Shown piece by piece: positions 7,687 through 16,216 of a DNA stretch of 64,000 nucleotides (within the stretch, counting starts at the first letter, position 1; every line of letters starts with the position of its first letter). The stretch spans positions 1,325,501 through 1,389,500 of the forward strand of contig NZ_JAUSXS010000001.1 in assembly GCF_030816195.1 (NCBI RefSeq). The letters run 5' to 3'. Both the position numbers and the translations under genes were made by a program. Source of the DNA: Pseudomonas sp. W4I3. GTDB taxonomy: Bacteria > Pseudomonadota > Gammaproteobacteria > Pseudomonadales > Pseudomonadaceae. Under the pieces are notes generated by a model. It was given only the letters and a program-made list of their open reading frames with translations, searched no databases and was not told where the DNA came from.

Positions 7687-9747
7687 CTAGAAGCTCATGT
7701 CCACCTTGGTCCAGAGCGTGCGCCCCGGCTCATTGATAGCCTGCGGGTCGTTCGCCGGGTAGCCAAACCCGGCGTTGCCGGCCAGGTTCAAATGCTCGGC
7801 GTAAGCCTTGCCGAACACGTTGTCGACACCGGTACTGACCTTGAAGTTTTTATTGATTCGGTACGCGGCGTTCAGCGAGAACACGCCAAAGCCACTGCTG
7901 GTGTCGTAATCCTTGCCCACCACGTTGCCTTTGTTCGGGTCGATGCGGTTCTGCGCCGCGACCACGCGCCACAAGGCGCCGGCGCTCCAGTCATCTTCGC
8001 TGTAGGTCAGGCCGAACCGCGCATCCAGCGGCGGCATCTGCGGCAGGGCCTTGCCGTCGCTGCTGTTTTTGCCCCAGGCGTAGGCGAGGCTGGCGTCGGC
8101 TTTCCAGTGTTGCGTCAGCTTGTAGGCCGCGCCCAGTTCGCCGCCCATGATGCGAGCGTCGACATTACGCGCCTGGGAGGTGGTGCCCATCATCCCCGGC
8201 CGGTAGTCGAACAGGATGAAGTCGCGCACCTGGCCGACGTAACCTGAGACCCAGGCTTCCAGGTCGGCGCTTTTATATTGCGCACCGAAGTCCAGCTGGG
8301 TGGTCTTCTCGGGCTTTACGCCGTCGAAGGCGTTCACCGATCCGACCGCGCCGGTGTTGGGGGAAAACAACTCCCAGTAATCCGGGAAGCGCTCGGCGTG
8401 GCCCAGGCCCGCATACAGCGTGGTGGGGGTGTCCGCCAGATCGTGCTCGTAGCGTACAAAGCCGGACGGCAGGGTATCGGCGCGGGTGTCACCGGCGGTG
8501 GGGTTGGGGCGCGACATCATTGCCGACCCGGTGCGTTGGCGAAAATCCTTGGCTGAGGCACGGTCCAGACGCGCACCGGTGATCAGGCGGTCGCGGTCGG
8601 CGGCGTACCAGGTCAGCTCGCCGAACACGCCGTAGTTATGGAAGTTGGCGTCCTTGTCGCGGGGCAGGTCCTTGTAGGTGTCGACGCCCATGCTGCTGCG
8701 CGCGCGGTGTTCGTTGGTCTGCGCATCGAGGCCGCCGATCAGTTGCACATCGGCCCAGCGCCAGGTCGCCTTGATCCGGGCACCCAGGGTGCGGCGGTCG
8801 ACGTTGGACGCCATCGGTCCGGCCATCATCCCGGTGCCGGATGGCACGCGCAGGCTGTAGTTGTCCATCACGTGGTCGGCGTAGTTGTAGTAGACCTGAG
8901 CCTCGACCTTGTCCAGCACCTCGCCGAGGTTGGACTTCTCGAAGCGCAGCCCCAGGCTCTCGCGCAGGAACTGCGAGCCGTCCATGCCGCGCCCGGCGTA
9001 ACGCGCCTCGCCATCGCCACGGCCGGCGGTGAGTTCCAGCAGGGTATCCGCGTCGGGGGTGAAGCCTAAGGCAACGTCGCCATTCCATTTGTCGTAGCGC
9101 GAAGCGACGGTGTCGTGGTTGCCGTCTCTGTAATCGTCGGCATGGGCCTGGTTGCCGATCACCCGCACGTAGCCCAATGGCCCGCCGGCAGCCGCGTCGA
9201 TGACCTTGTCGAAGCGGCCGTTGGAGCCGGCCAGCACACTGGCGTTGACCCGCGTGCCCAGCTCACCGAACTGCTCCGGCTCACGCTCGAACAGGACGGT
9301 GCCGGCTGAGGCACCGGGGCCCCACAGTACGGTTTGCGGGCCCTTGATCACGGTGAGCTTGTCGTAGGTTTCCGGCGAGATGTACGAGGTGGGCGCATCC
9401 ATCCGGCCGGGGCAGGCGCCGAGCATCATGCCGCCGTTGGTGAGGATATTCAGGCGCGAGCCGAACATGCCGCGCAGCACCGGGTCGCCATTGGTGCCGC
9501 CGTTGCGTACCAGGGCGAAGCCGGGGATGGTCTTGAGGTAGTCGCCACCATCGCTGGCGGGCACCGGCTGGCGTGGGTCTTTCGGGTGGGTGACAACGGT
9601 GAGGGGCGAGCTGGGGGCAATCGCCGTGATCACCGTGGGGCTCAATTCGTGTTCGTCCGCGTGAGCGCAGGGGGCAAGCAGTGCGCCGCACAGTACGGCG
9701 AACACCGGGGCAGCGCCCAAGCGGGTGTCGGCAGGAAACCTGGACAT
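7687..9747 (-). CDS. oprC: TonB-dependent copper receptor, OprC-like
   Basis: Outer-membrane copper receptor, 686 residues from the ATG at 9747 (MSRFPADTRLG). I prefer this start to an ATG four codons upstream because GGAA precedes it at six bases. A signal peptide ends near CAHADE. The plug has DGGDYLKTIPGFALVRNGG and GPQTVLWGPGAS, and the barrel ends with a terminal phenylalanine (WTKVDMSF). The copper ligands reported for P. aeruginosa OprC, a CxxxM and an HxM pair, are both present: C112-M116 in ACPGRMD and H292-M294 in DHVMD. The PCuAC and DUF2946 genes lie just upstream on the same strand. Confidence 0.92.
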   Translation of the reverse strand: MSRFPADTRLGAAPVFAVLCGALLAPCAHADEHELSPTVITAIAPSSPLTVVTHPKDPRQPVPASDGGDYLKTIPGFALVRNGGTNGDPVLRGMFGSRLNILTNGGMMLGACPGRMDAPTSYISPETYDKLTVIKGPQTVLWGPGASAGTVLFEREPEQFGELGTRVNASVLAGSNGRFDKVIDAAAGGPLGYVRVIGNQAHADDYRDGNHDTVASRYDKWNGDVALGFTPDADTLLELTAGRGDGEARYAGRGMDGSQFLRESLGLRFEKSNLGEVLDKVEAQVYYNYADHVMDNYSLRVPSGTGMMAGPMASNVDRRTLGARIKATWRWADVQLIGGLDAQTNEHRARSSMGVDTYKDLPRDKDANFHNYGVFGELTWYAADRDRLITGARLDRASAKDFRQRTGSAMMSRPNPTAGDTRADTLPSGFVRYEHDLADTPTTLYAGLGHAERFPDYWELFSPNTGAVGSVNAFDGVKPEKTTQLDFGAQYKSADLEAWVSGYVGQVRDFILFDYRPGMMGTTSQARNVDARIMGGELGAAYKLTQHWKADASLAYAWGKNSSDGKALPQMPPLDARFGLTYSEDDWSAGALWRVVAAQNRIDPNKGNVVGKDYDTSSGFGVFSLNAAYRINKNFKVSTGVDNVFGKAYAEHLNLAGNAGFGYPANDPQAINEPGRTLWTKVDMSF

Positions 9748-9840
9748 GACAAATTCCATCAATCAATCGTAAACAACACGGCCAGCAGCCTGCGGCTGTC
9801 TGTCTAAAGTCGGCCGGAGTGAAGTAACGCGATGAAGTGC

Positions 9841-10230
9841 TTACGAGGCGATGGGCGGCGCGCGGCTGCGGGCGCCGGGGAAGATGTTTTGCCGGGCATG
9901 GCCCAGGCGCGGCGCGCAGGGCAGGGCGTTGGCGGGCGGCGGGGCGTCGAGGCTGATAAAAGACGCGCCGCCGGGCAGGGCCGGGCAACTGAAGAGCAGG
10001 CTGCAATAGCCGCACTTTTCCCAGAGAACGTGGTGCTCGTCGGGGGCTTTGGTGGGTGTGGGCTCGCCATGGCAGCTGGGCATGTCCATCGACATACCGG
10101 CGTGATGGTCCATCGGCATCGCTTGGGAAATCAGCGGACCGATAAAGATCATCAGCATGGCGAACAGGCTGATCCAACTGCCGCGCATCAGGCGCGGGCG
10201 TTGAGACAACCTGGCGCGAGGGGCGCCCAT
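9841..10230 (-). CDS. DUF2946 small protein (second copy)
   Basis: 129 residues. A hydrophobic N-terminal segment (WISLFAMLMIFIGPLISQAM) is followed by a His/Met-rich stretch (MPMDHHAGMSMDMPSCHGE) and a CxxC pair in EKCGYCSLLFSC. This is the pattern of DUF2946, a family found beside copper-uptake genes in pseudomonads. The likely role is metal handling at the periplasmic side, but the biochemical function is not known to me. It starts 10 bp after the PCuAC stop. A second, diverged DUF2946 gene begins the cluster at 11164. Confidence 0.85.
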   Translation of the reverse strand: MGAPRARLSQRPRLMRGSWISLFAMLMIFIGPLISQAMPMDHHAGMSMDMPSCHGEPTPTKAPDEHHVLWEKCGYCSLLFSCPALPGGASFISLDAPPPANALPCAPRLGHARQNIFPGARSRAPPIAS

Positions 10231-10240
10231 CTAGGTGGGC

Positions 10241-10723
10241 CTACTGGGCGTGCTGATGCTCGTGGGCGGCCATCGGCGGCGTCTTCTGGACCGACACGTT
10301 CACTTGGACCTTGCCGGCCTTTTCAAAGGTCAGGGTCAGCGGGAACTGCTTGCCGTCGGCCAGCAGGCTGCGGTCTTTGAGGCCCAGCAGCATCACGTGG
10401 TAAGCCATTGGTGCGAAGGTCAGCTCGCCCTTGGCCGGCACGGCGACGCTGGGCACTTGTTGCATCTTCATCAGGTCGCCTTGCATCACATGCTCGTGCA
10501 ATTCGGCTTTTTCAGCGACGCTGGTTTCAACGCCGAGCAGGCGGTCCTCGGCAGCGCCGGTGTTATGAATCACGAAATACGCCGCAACGGTGGGCGCATT
10601 CGGCGGCAACTCCTGGGACCAGGGATCGCTGACCAGCAGGTCACCGGCCTTGTAGTCATCGGCATTGGCGGCACTGAACACCGGCAGCAGCAACGCCGCC
10701 AGCAGCAGGGAAGATTTAAGCAT
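10241..10723 (-). CDS. Periplasmic copper chaperone PCu(A)C
   Basis: 160 residues from the ATG at 10723 (MLKSSLLLAALLLPVFSAAN), with a Sec signal peptide. The mature part has the PCuAC fold signature DPWSQELPPNAPTVAAYFVI. The copper ligands are the conserved set: H and M in ELHEHVM, the M-x-M of LMKMQQ, and HVM in MAYHVMLLG. PCuAC proteins bind copper in the periplasm and pass it to cytochrome oxidase assembly or other targets. The C-terminal tail HEHQHAQ adds possible ligands. Its place in the middle of the cluster supports one copper-acquisition unit. Confidence 0.93.
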   Translation of the reverse strand: MLKSSLLLAALLLPVFSAANADDYKAGDLLVSDPWSQELPPNAPTVAAYFVIHNTGAAEDRLLGVETSVAEKAELHEHVMQGDLMKMQQVPSVAVPAKGELTFAPMAYHVMLLGLKDRSLLADGKQFPLTLTFEKAGKVQVNVSVQKTPPMAAHEHQHAQ

Positions 10724-10771
10724 GGCAGTTCTCCAGAACGGGTCTAAAACGCAGTTCACTTGCGAAGAAGA

Positions 10772-11164
10772 TCAAACCGTTGGAGAGGCGCGGGGATTGA
10801 GGCTCGGCCATTGCTGGCGTGGTGTGGGATTTTGCAAGGCAGGCGCGGGCAGGCTGCGCAGTGCTTCGAGCCGCGTGACATACAACTGCGGCACATGCCC
10901 CGGCAACGCCAGCAACTGCGCGGAGCCCGAGCAACACCAACAATGCTGCATGGCGGAATGATCATCTTGCGGCGCCGGAACCTCCAGCTTGCCCAGGGCG
11001 ATCGTCTTCAGGCTGGCGCCGTTGGAAGAACAAAAACTGCCCCACATCAGCCGCTTGACCGGGTCATCCGTCTGCTGCATCGCACTGGCCAACGGCATGG
11101 CAAACGCATTGAACAGCACTGCAAGGCAGGCGATCCAGGCAATTGCAAAGCGTTGACGGGCCAT
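10772..11164 (-). CDS. DUF2946 small protein (first copy, head of copper cluster)
   Basis: 130 residues. An N-terminal membrane or signal segment (IAWIACLAVLFNAFAMPLASAM) is followed by GSFCSSNG, and by the Cys-rich AMQHCWCCSGSAQ with the nearby histidine. This arrangement is the DUF2946 pattern. It is only distantly similar to the copy at 9841-10230, so the pair is an old duplication or two acquisitions. It lies 48 bp upstream of the PCuAC gene and is the first gene of the minus-strand copper cluster. I see no clear promoter consensus in the 150 bp upstream, which are AT-rich next to the start. Confidence 0.82.
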   Translation of the reverse strand: MARQRFAIAWIACLAVLFNAFAMPLASAMQQTDDPVKRLMWGSFCSSNGASLKTIALGKLEVPAPQDDHSAMQHCWCCSGSAQLLALPGHVPQLYVTRLEALRSLPAPALQNPTPRQQWPSLNPRASPTV

Positions 11165-11320
11165 GGCGGATAATCCGTGGGGTTAATCGATCAGACGGGT
11201 ATTTAGCCTGATCGAGGGGGATAAGTAAAAAGCGGCGGTGTGGTTTGGTGTCGCAGTGCTGGGTTTGAGGATAGACGGGGAATCGAGGGGGCGCCGATCA
11301 ACAAGGCAGCACAGGTCCAA

Positions 11321-11409
11321 TGTGGGAGGGGGCTTGCCCCCGATAGCTGAGTGTCAATCAGCCCATGTATGGCTGACACGTACCCATCGGGGGCAAGCCC
11401 CCTCCCACA
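11321..11409. repeat. REPIN (family A)
   Basis: Two inverted family A REPs (TGTGGGAGGGGGCTTGC and its reverse complement) flank a spacer that is itself partly dyadic (GTGTCA and TGACAC). Full-length element of 89 bp, immediately downstream of the antitoxin remnant. Confidence 0.88.
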
Positions 11410-11425
11410 TTTGGATTGTGTTTGG

Positions 11426-11587
11426 CTATGAAGTGGCGTTGAGCCTGCGAGTTGCGCGGGCAATGTCGGCTTGCGCCATTTTGATCAATGAACCATCGCC
11501 TGGGTCTTCTTCAATGCAGGCTTCGAGGAAAGCATCCATATCTTCTTGTGTTTGAAGATGGTCCGCAGTGTCGAAATTTGTGAATTT
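11426..11587 (-). pseudogene. Remnant of an addiction-module antidote (HigA/RelB-type) gene
   Basis: The frame reads NFDTADHLQTQEDMDAFLEA and continues to ADIARA. This resembles the N-terminal half of the short 'putative addiction module antidote' proteins, which open with a F/WDxxDxL segment and reach DIARARG before the helix-turn-helix. Here the frame ends eight residues after DIARA (TRRLNATS), so the whole helix-turn-helix is missing. Upstream the reading frame enters the palindrome at 11588-11617, and only a TTG inside that repeat could start it. No toxin gene is next to it. I conclude it is a fragment trimmed on both sides. Confidence 0.6.
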
Positions 11588-11617
11588 TTGATCGTTCCCA
11601 CGCGTGGGAACGATCAA
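11588..11617. repeat. Perfect 30-bp palindrome (repeat family C)
   Basis: TTGATCGTTCCCACG meets its exact reverse complement. The related copy at 59636-59663 has a slightly different centre. This is the GTTCCCAC...GTGGGAAC type of short palindrome common between Pseudomonas genes. It directly abuts the antitoxin remnant. Confidence 0.85.
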
Positions 11618-11639
11618 ACAGAAATTTCCGACAAGGATT

Positions 11640-11918
11640 TGAGGTTGTCCCTAGGACACTCAATCTCTAGGCTCCGTACACCGCTGCAAACGCAGCGGAC
11701 GGGCGTCGCGGCCCGGATTCCTATGGACGCTGAGCGTCATCGTCTGCTTTCAGTTGGCGCTGTTTTATCGTCTACTATGCAGCGCTATGGCGGCTGTGCG
11801 CGGGATACCCTCGGGTATGCCGGGTTTCCTTAGGACCGGTCCGCGAACCTGCGTACAGCTGCCACCCCATCGCGTCGCGGCGATCAATGGCAGCTCCACT
11901 TTCCTAAGGAGCTCCACC
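11640..11918 (+). promoter_or_regulatory. Long hairpin-rich leader of the DUF3077/6124-like gene
   Basis: This 280-bp stretch has no credible coding gene but several perfect hairpins: CCGCTGC/GCAGCGG with a four-base loop (11681-11698), GACGC/GCGTC (11726-11738), ATACCC/GGGTAT (11805-11818) and the palindrome GGACCGGTCC (11833-11842). TCCTTAGGA at 11827-11835 is the exact reverse complement of TCCTAAGGA at 11902-11910, which contains the ribosome-binding site AAGGAG. Pairing would hide that site. From memory, similar leaders precede related genes elsewhere in Pseudomonas. A cis-acting RNA is my inference. Confidence 0.5.
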
Positions 11919-12170
11919 ATGATCAAACCCACCCCCAATCCCCCCATCCGGCTGTTCACCGTGGCCGACGGCATCAGCACCGAAGACCTGCTGGTCAACC
12001 TCAGCGAAACACTTGCCTCGGCCAATGCGCTGAGTTGCGACCTGGCCTTTGACCTGGAAGGATCGAAAAGAGAGGAGTTGCTGGGCGTCGCGCAGTTGAT
12101 TGAGCTTGCCCAGTTGTTAGCCGAACGGGCTCATGATGGTGTCGGGCAGGCTACAGCGGCAGGCAGCTGA
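11919..12170 (+). CDS. Small DUF3077/DUF6124-like protein, function unknown
   Basis: 83 residues from the ATG at 11919, with AAGGAG eight bases upstream. It opens MIKPTPNPP and continues RLFTVADGISTEDLLVNLSE to DLAFDLEGSKREELLGVAQL. The C-terminal part fits DUF3077, a Pseudomonas family of short proteins. The opening MIKPTPNPP is typical of DUF6124 proteins, which are longer and carry an extra segment (around SLDSKKL) between the two parts. This copy seems to lack that segment. No function is known to me; the family is multicopy in many strains. It stands alone, with a REPIN right after the stop. Confidence 0.75.
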   Translation: MIKPTPNPPIRLFTVADGISTEDLLVNLSETLASANALSCDLAFDLEGSKREELLGVAQLIELAQLLAERAHDGVGQATAAGS

Positions 12171-12184
12171 TAACCCAGTCCAAA

Positions 12185-12273
12185 TGTGGGAGGGGGCTTG
12201 CTCCCGATAGCAGTGGATCAGCCAACAATTCAGTGAATGACTCGCCGCAATCGGGAGCAAGCCCCCTCCCACA
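12185..12273. repeat. REPIN (family A)
   Basis: Full-length 89-bp inverted REP pair between the DUF3077/6124-like gene and the 3' end of cobK, which converge here. Confidence 0.88.
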
Positions 12274-12288
12274 TTGGACCGGTGTTGT

Positions 12289-13008
12289 TCAGTGAACGTG
12301 GATGGCCTCTAAGGCCGCTGCCACTGTAGTGAACTCCCGATCCACGGCCGCCAGCACCGGGCGCTTCAACACCAACACCGGAAGCCCCCGTTCCCGCGCC
12401 ACTTCGAGCTTCGGTTCGGTGGCCGTGCTGCCGCTGTTCTTGCTGATCAGCACATCAATCTGGCGGCGCTCAAACAGCGCGCGTTCTTCGTCGATCAGAA
12501 ACGGCCCGCGGGCGCCGATCACTTCGCAGCGCTCGTTGCCCGGATACACATCCAGTGCGCGCAATGTCCAGAATTGCCCCTCAGGGATTTCCTCGAGGTG
12601 CTGTAACGGTTCGCGTCCCAGGGTAAACAGTGGCCGCTTGAAAGGCTCAAGCGCTTCGATCAGCTCGGCCCAGTCAGACACTTCCCGCCAGTCATCCCCC
12701 GTTTGCGGCTGCCACGCCGGGCGCCGCAAGGCCCAGCACGCCACCCCGCACAACCGCGCCGCTTGAGCCGCGTTCCGGCTGATCTGCGCCGCATAGGGGT
12801 GGGTAGCATCAAGAATCAAGCTGATCCCCTCATCCCGAACAAACTGCGCCAGGCCCTCAGCGCCACCGTAACCGCCGACCCGCACTTGGCAGGTGAGATC
12901 TGTAGGCACCCGCCCAGCCCCGGCCAGGCTGTAAACATGCGCAGGTCCCAGGGTTCGCGCGATAGCCAGCGCTTCCGTCACGCCACCCAGCAGCAGAATC
13001 CTGTTCAT
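12289..13008 (-). CDS. cobK: Precorrin-6A reductase CobK
   Basis: Reduces precorrin-6A to precorrin-6B with NADPH in the aerobic cobalamin pathway. The product is 239 residues, the usual length. It opens with a Rossmann-like [18 protein letters not shown] and has the family blocks [16 protein letters not shown] near residue 70 and [20 protein letters not shown] near 190. The ATG overlaps the cobL stop by three bases (ATGA), so the two are translationally coupled. The enzyme acts just before CobL, so the pair makes biochemical sense. Confidence 0.95.
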   Translation of the reverse strand: MNRILLLGGVTEALAIARTLGPAHVYSLAGAGRVPTDLTCQVRVGGYGGAEGLAQFVRDEGISLILDATHPYAAQISRNAAQAARLCGVACWALRRPAWQPQTGDDWREVSDWAELIEALEPFKRPLFTLGREPLQHLEEIPEGQFWTLRALDVYPGNERCEVIGARGPFLIDEERALFERRQIDVLISKNSGSTATEPKLEVARERGLPVLVLKRPVLAAVDREFTTVAAALEAIHVH

Positions 13009-14212
13009 ACCGGCTTGATCACTTCAAGCAGAGTAATCGGCAGTGCCTGGCGCCAGGTATCGAACTCGCCCAACGGCTGCGCCTGGGCTACGTGGATGCG
13101 TGTCAGTTCACCACCGTACTGGGCACGCCAGTTCATCAGGGTCATTTCGCTTTGCAGGGTGACGGCATTGGCAACCAAGCGACCGCCCGGGCGCAGCTGT
13201 TGCCAGCAGGTATCCAGCACGCCGTCACGGGTGACGCCGCCGCCAATAAAGATCGCGTCCGGGGCTTCCAGGCCGTTCAACGCCTGCGGCGCCGTGCCGC
13301 GAACCAATTGCAGACCGGGTACGCCGAGGGCGTCGCGGTTGTGTTCGATCAAGGCTTGGCGGCCTTCGTCGGCTTCGATCGCCAATGCCCGACAGCTCGG
13401 ATGCGCGCGCATCCATTCGATGCCGATGGAGCCGCTGCCCGCGCCCACGTCCCAGAGCAGCTCGCCGGGCATCGGGGCGAGGCGGGCGAGGGTGATGGCG
13501 CGCACATCGCGTTTGGTCAGTTGGCCGTCGTGTTTGAAGGCCGCATCCGGCAGGCCGGCGAGGCGCGACAGGCGCGGTGCGTCGGGATCGGCTAGGCAAT
13601 CGATGGCGAGCAGGTTCAGGTCGGCCACCGCAGGCTCACTCCACGACTGCGCGATGCCGTCGATACGCCGCTCCTGCGCGCCGCCCAGGTGTTCAAACAC
13701 GCTCAACCGGCTGGGGCCATAGCCGCGCTCGGCCAATAACGCGGCAATCAACGCCGGGCTGCTGCCGTCATTGCTCAACACCAGCAAGCGCACGCCACTG
13801 GCCAGGTGCGCATTGATCGCCGCCAATGGCCGGGCCACCACGGATACGCACACCACCTCCTGCAATGGCCAGCCCAACCGCGCCGCCCCCAGGGATACGG
13901 AGGAGGGCGCCGGCAGGATCGACAGTTCTTCAGCCGCCACCTGCCGCGCCAGGCTGGCGCCCACACGCCATAGAACATCGGATCGCCACTGGCCAATACA
14001 CACACCGGTTCACCGCGCCGCGCCAGCACGGGCTCCAGGGAAAACGGGCTCGGCCATAACTGGCGCTCGCCACTGATGCACAGGGGCAAAAGGTCCAACT
14101 GGCGCTGAGCCCCTATAATGCGCGTGGCGCGCAGCAGGGCATGTCGGGCGTTTCTGCCCAGGCCCTTGAAGCCGTCTTCACCGATGCCTACTACCGTCAG
14201 CCAGGGCGACAT
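13005..14212 (-). pseudogene. cobL: Precorrin-6Y C5,15-methyltransferase CobL, frameshifted
   Basis: CobL methylates precorrin-6B at C5 and C15 and decarboxylates it. The N-terminal CbiE-like part starts at 14212 ([14 protein letters not shown]) and reads normally to [10 protein letters not shown]. The frame is then lost, and the rest of CbiE plus the CbiT domain ([20 protein letters not shown]) lies in another frame down to 13005. Two extra bases in the CACAC run at 13962-13966 explain it: removing two gives [10 protein letters not shown] and a normal 401-residue protein. The change may be a true mutation or an assembly error. The gene is divergent from cobG and overlaps cobK. Confidence 0.9.
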
Positions 14213-14307
14213 ATCAATTCCTTGAACGACATCCGACGGGCAGGCTTTTCATGCCGTCGGACAAAGCAGGCATAATACCGCGCCTTTACCCGTCAACCGG
14301 TAGCCCC
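14213..14307. promoter_or_regulatory. Divergent cobL/cobG control region
   Basis: 95 bp between the two cob units. CCGACGG and CCGTCGG form a dyad at about 14233-14260. CATAAT at 14271-14276 could be a -10 for cobG, but no good -35 is visible. The space is too short for a complete B12 riboswitch and I see no B12-box-like sequence. Confidence 0.35.
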
Positions 14308-15597
14308 GTGAACCCAACGCCCGCTCTGAACACCTTGCGCCCCTCGGCTTGTCCGGGGTTGTTGCGTATCGTCCAGGCGCTGGACGGCGGCATCTGTCGG
14401 ATCAAATTGGCCGGTGGCGCCATCAGCGCAGCCCAGGCCAACGCTGTGGCGGACGCTGCCCAGGCCTATGCGGGCGGGGTGATCGAGGCGACCAACCGCG
14501 CCAACCTGCAGATTCGCGGGATCGGCGCCGAGCAGGACGCTCTCATCGCGATGCTGCTGGCGGCAGGCCTCGGCCCGAGCCACGCGGCCGGCGATGACGT
14601 GCGCAACCTGATGCTCAGCCCCAGCGCCGGCATCGACCCACAGATGCTGTTCGACACCCGACCCCTGGCCGGGCAGATCCTCGCCACCCTGGAAAACCAT
14701 CCACGCTTTCATGAGCTGTCGGCCAAGTTCGCCGTGCAACTGGATGGCTTTGAGGCCTTGGCGATGCTGGAGCATCATCACGACCTGTGGCTGTCGGCCT
14801 TCGAGCAAACCGGTGAAACCCTGCTGGCGTTCGGCCTGGCCGGTTGCCCTGGGCTGGACGCGCCGCTGGCCGCTGTGCGACTGGACCAGGGCCATGCGCT
14901 GGTGGTGGCGGTGCTGGAAGCCTTTCTCGACCTGGCCACGCCGGAACAAACGCGCATGCGCCACCTGGCTGTGGATAAGTTACTGAGCCGCTTGAACGTG
15001 CCGCTACTGCCGGCGGACGGGTTCAAACGCCCGGCCAGTAGCGCTTCGGGCCACTTGGGCAGTTATCCACAGCACCAGCAAGACCTGTTCTATGTCGCCG
15101 CCGTCGCGCCCCTGGGCCGCCTGGACCCGGCGATGCTCAAGGGCGCCGCGCAACTTGCCGGCGAGCATGGCGACGCCACCTTGCGTTTTACCCCCTGGCA
15201 AGGCGTGCTGCTGCCCAATCTCAAACAGCCCGACGTCGTGATCGAGCAATTAACCCAATTGGGCTTTCTCTGCGCCGCCGACCAACCCCTGGCGCACATG
15301 ATCGCCTGCACGGGTTCCAGCGGCTGCGGCAAAGGCCTGGCGGATACCAAGGCTGACGCCCTGCAATTGGCCGCCCTGCAACCTGGTCACGCCGTTCACC
15401 TGTCCGGTTGCCCGCGCTCCTGCGCCGCTGCGCACACCGCACCGGTGACCTTGCTGGCGGTGAGTCCCGGCCACTACGACCTCTATTTTCGCGACGCAGC
15501 CCATCCAGGTTTTGGCCGGCTGCACGCGCGCACCCTTTCTATTGAAGCGACGGGCGCCTTGCTGCGCGCTCGCCCACGGAGCAACACCGATGATTGA
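14308..15597 (+). CDS. cobG: Precorrin-3B synthase CobG
   Basis: Iron-sulfur monooxygenase of the aerobic cobalamin pathway (precorrin-3A to 3B), related to nitrite and sulfite reductases. The start used is GTG at 14308 (MNPTPALNTLRPSACPG), matching the usual N terminus. An ATG 19 codons upstream is in frame but would read through the -10-like region. The product of 429 residues has two ferredoxin-reductase-like halves. The 4Fe-4S cysteines are clear: ACTGSSGCGKG (CxxxxxC) and LSGCPRSCAAAH (CxxxC). The stop overlaps cobH by 8 bp. Start choice is moderately certain. Confidence 0.93.
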   Translation: MNPTPALNTLRPSACPGLLRIVQALDGGICRIKLAGGAISAAQANAVADAAQAYAGGVIEATNRANLQIRGIGAEQDALIAMLLAAGLGPSHAAGDDVRNLMLSPSAGIDPQMLFDTRPLAGQILATLENHPRFHELSAKFAVQLDGFEALAMLEHHHDLWLSAFEQTGETLLAFGLAGCPGLDAPLAAVRLDQGHALVVAVLEAFLDLATPEQTRMRHLAVDKLLSRLNVPLLPADGFKRPASSASGHLGSYPQHQQDLFYVAAVAPLGRLDPAMLKGAAQLAGEHGDATLRFTPWQGVLLPNLKQPDVVIEQLTQLGFLCAADQPLAHMIACTGSSGCGKGLADTKADALQLAALQPGHAVHLSGCPRSCAAAHTAPVTLLAVSPGHYDLYFRDAAHPGFGRLHARTLSIEATGALLRARPRSNTDD

Positions 15598-16216
15598 TTA
15601 CATCCGCGACGGTCAGGAGATCTACCGCAACTCCTTCGCCATTATTCGCGCGGAAGCCAGGTTGGAGCGCATCCCGGCTGATCTGGAAAAACTCGCGGTG
15701 CGGGTGATTCATGCCTGCGGCATGGTCGAGGCCATCGACGGCCTGCAGTTTTCCGAGGGCGCAGGCAAGGCCGGGCGCGAAGCGCTGGCGGCCGGCGCGC
15801 CGATTCTGTGCGATGCGCGGATGGTCTCCGAAGGCGTGACCCGTGCGCGCCTGCCGGCCAACAACCCGGTGATCTGCACCCTGCGCGACGACAGCGTGCC
15901 GGAGCTGGCGCGGGAGCTGGGCAACACGCGCTCCGCGGCGGCCCTGGAGCTGTGGCGTCCGCACCTGGCCGGCAGCGTGGTGGTGATCGGCAACGCGCCG
16001 ACCGCCTTGTTCTACCTGTTGGAGATGCTTGATGCCGGCGCGCCGAAACCGGCGCTGATCCTGGGCTTTCCGGTGGGCTTTGTCGGTGCCGCCGAGTCCA
16101 AGGCAATGCTCGCCGCTGACAGTCGCGGCGTGCCGTTCGTGATCATGCAGGGCCGCCTGGGTGGCAGTGCCATGGCCGCCGCCGCCGTCAATGCGCTCGC
16201 CACGGAGGTTGAATAA
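15590..16216 (+). CDS. cobH: Precorrin-8X methylmutase CobH
   Basis: Moves the C11 methyl group to C12, giving hydrogenobyrinate. The product is 208 residues, the normal length, starting [20 protein letters not shown]. The catalytic histidine is H41 in [11 protein letters not shown]. The substrate-pocket blocks [12 protein letters not shown] and [17 protein letters not shown] are present. It overlaps cobG by 8 bp, and its stop TAA shares one base with the cobI ATG. Confidence 0.96.
   Translation: MIDYIRDGQEIYRNSFAIIRAEARLERIPADLEKLAVRVIHACGMVEAIDGLQFSEGAGKAGREALAAGAPILCDARMVSEGVTRARLPANNPVICTLRDDSVPELARELGNTRSAAALELWRPHLAGSVVVIGNAPTALFYLLEMLDAGAPKPALILGFPVGFVGAAESKAMLAADSRGVPFVIMQGRLGGSAMAAAAVNALATEVE

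Noticed and set aside
11546..11833. A plus-strand frame through the palindrome and leader region
   Set aside because: No ribosome-binding site and low-complexity Arg/Ser composition; the hairpins explain the sequence better.
11318..12275. CRISPR-like array from the repeated palindromes
   Set aside because: The repeats are not regularly spaced, are inverted pairs, and match REP/REPIN families; no cas genes are present.
14213..14307. Possible B12 riboswitch at the cob promoter
   Set aside because: Only 95 bp are available and no B12-box-like conserved segment is visible.
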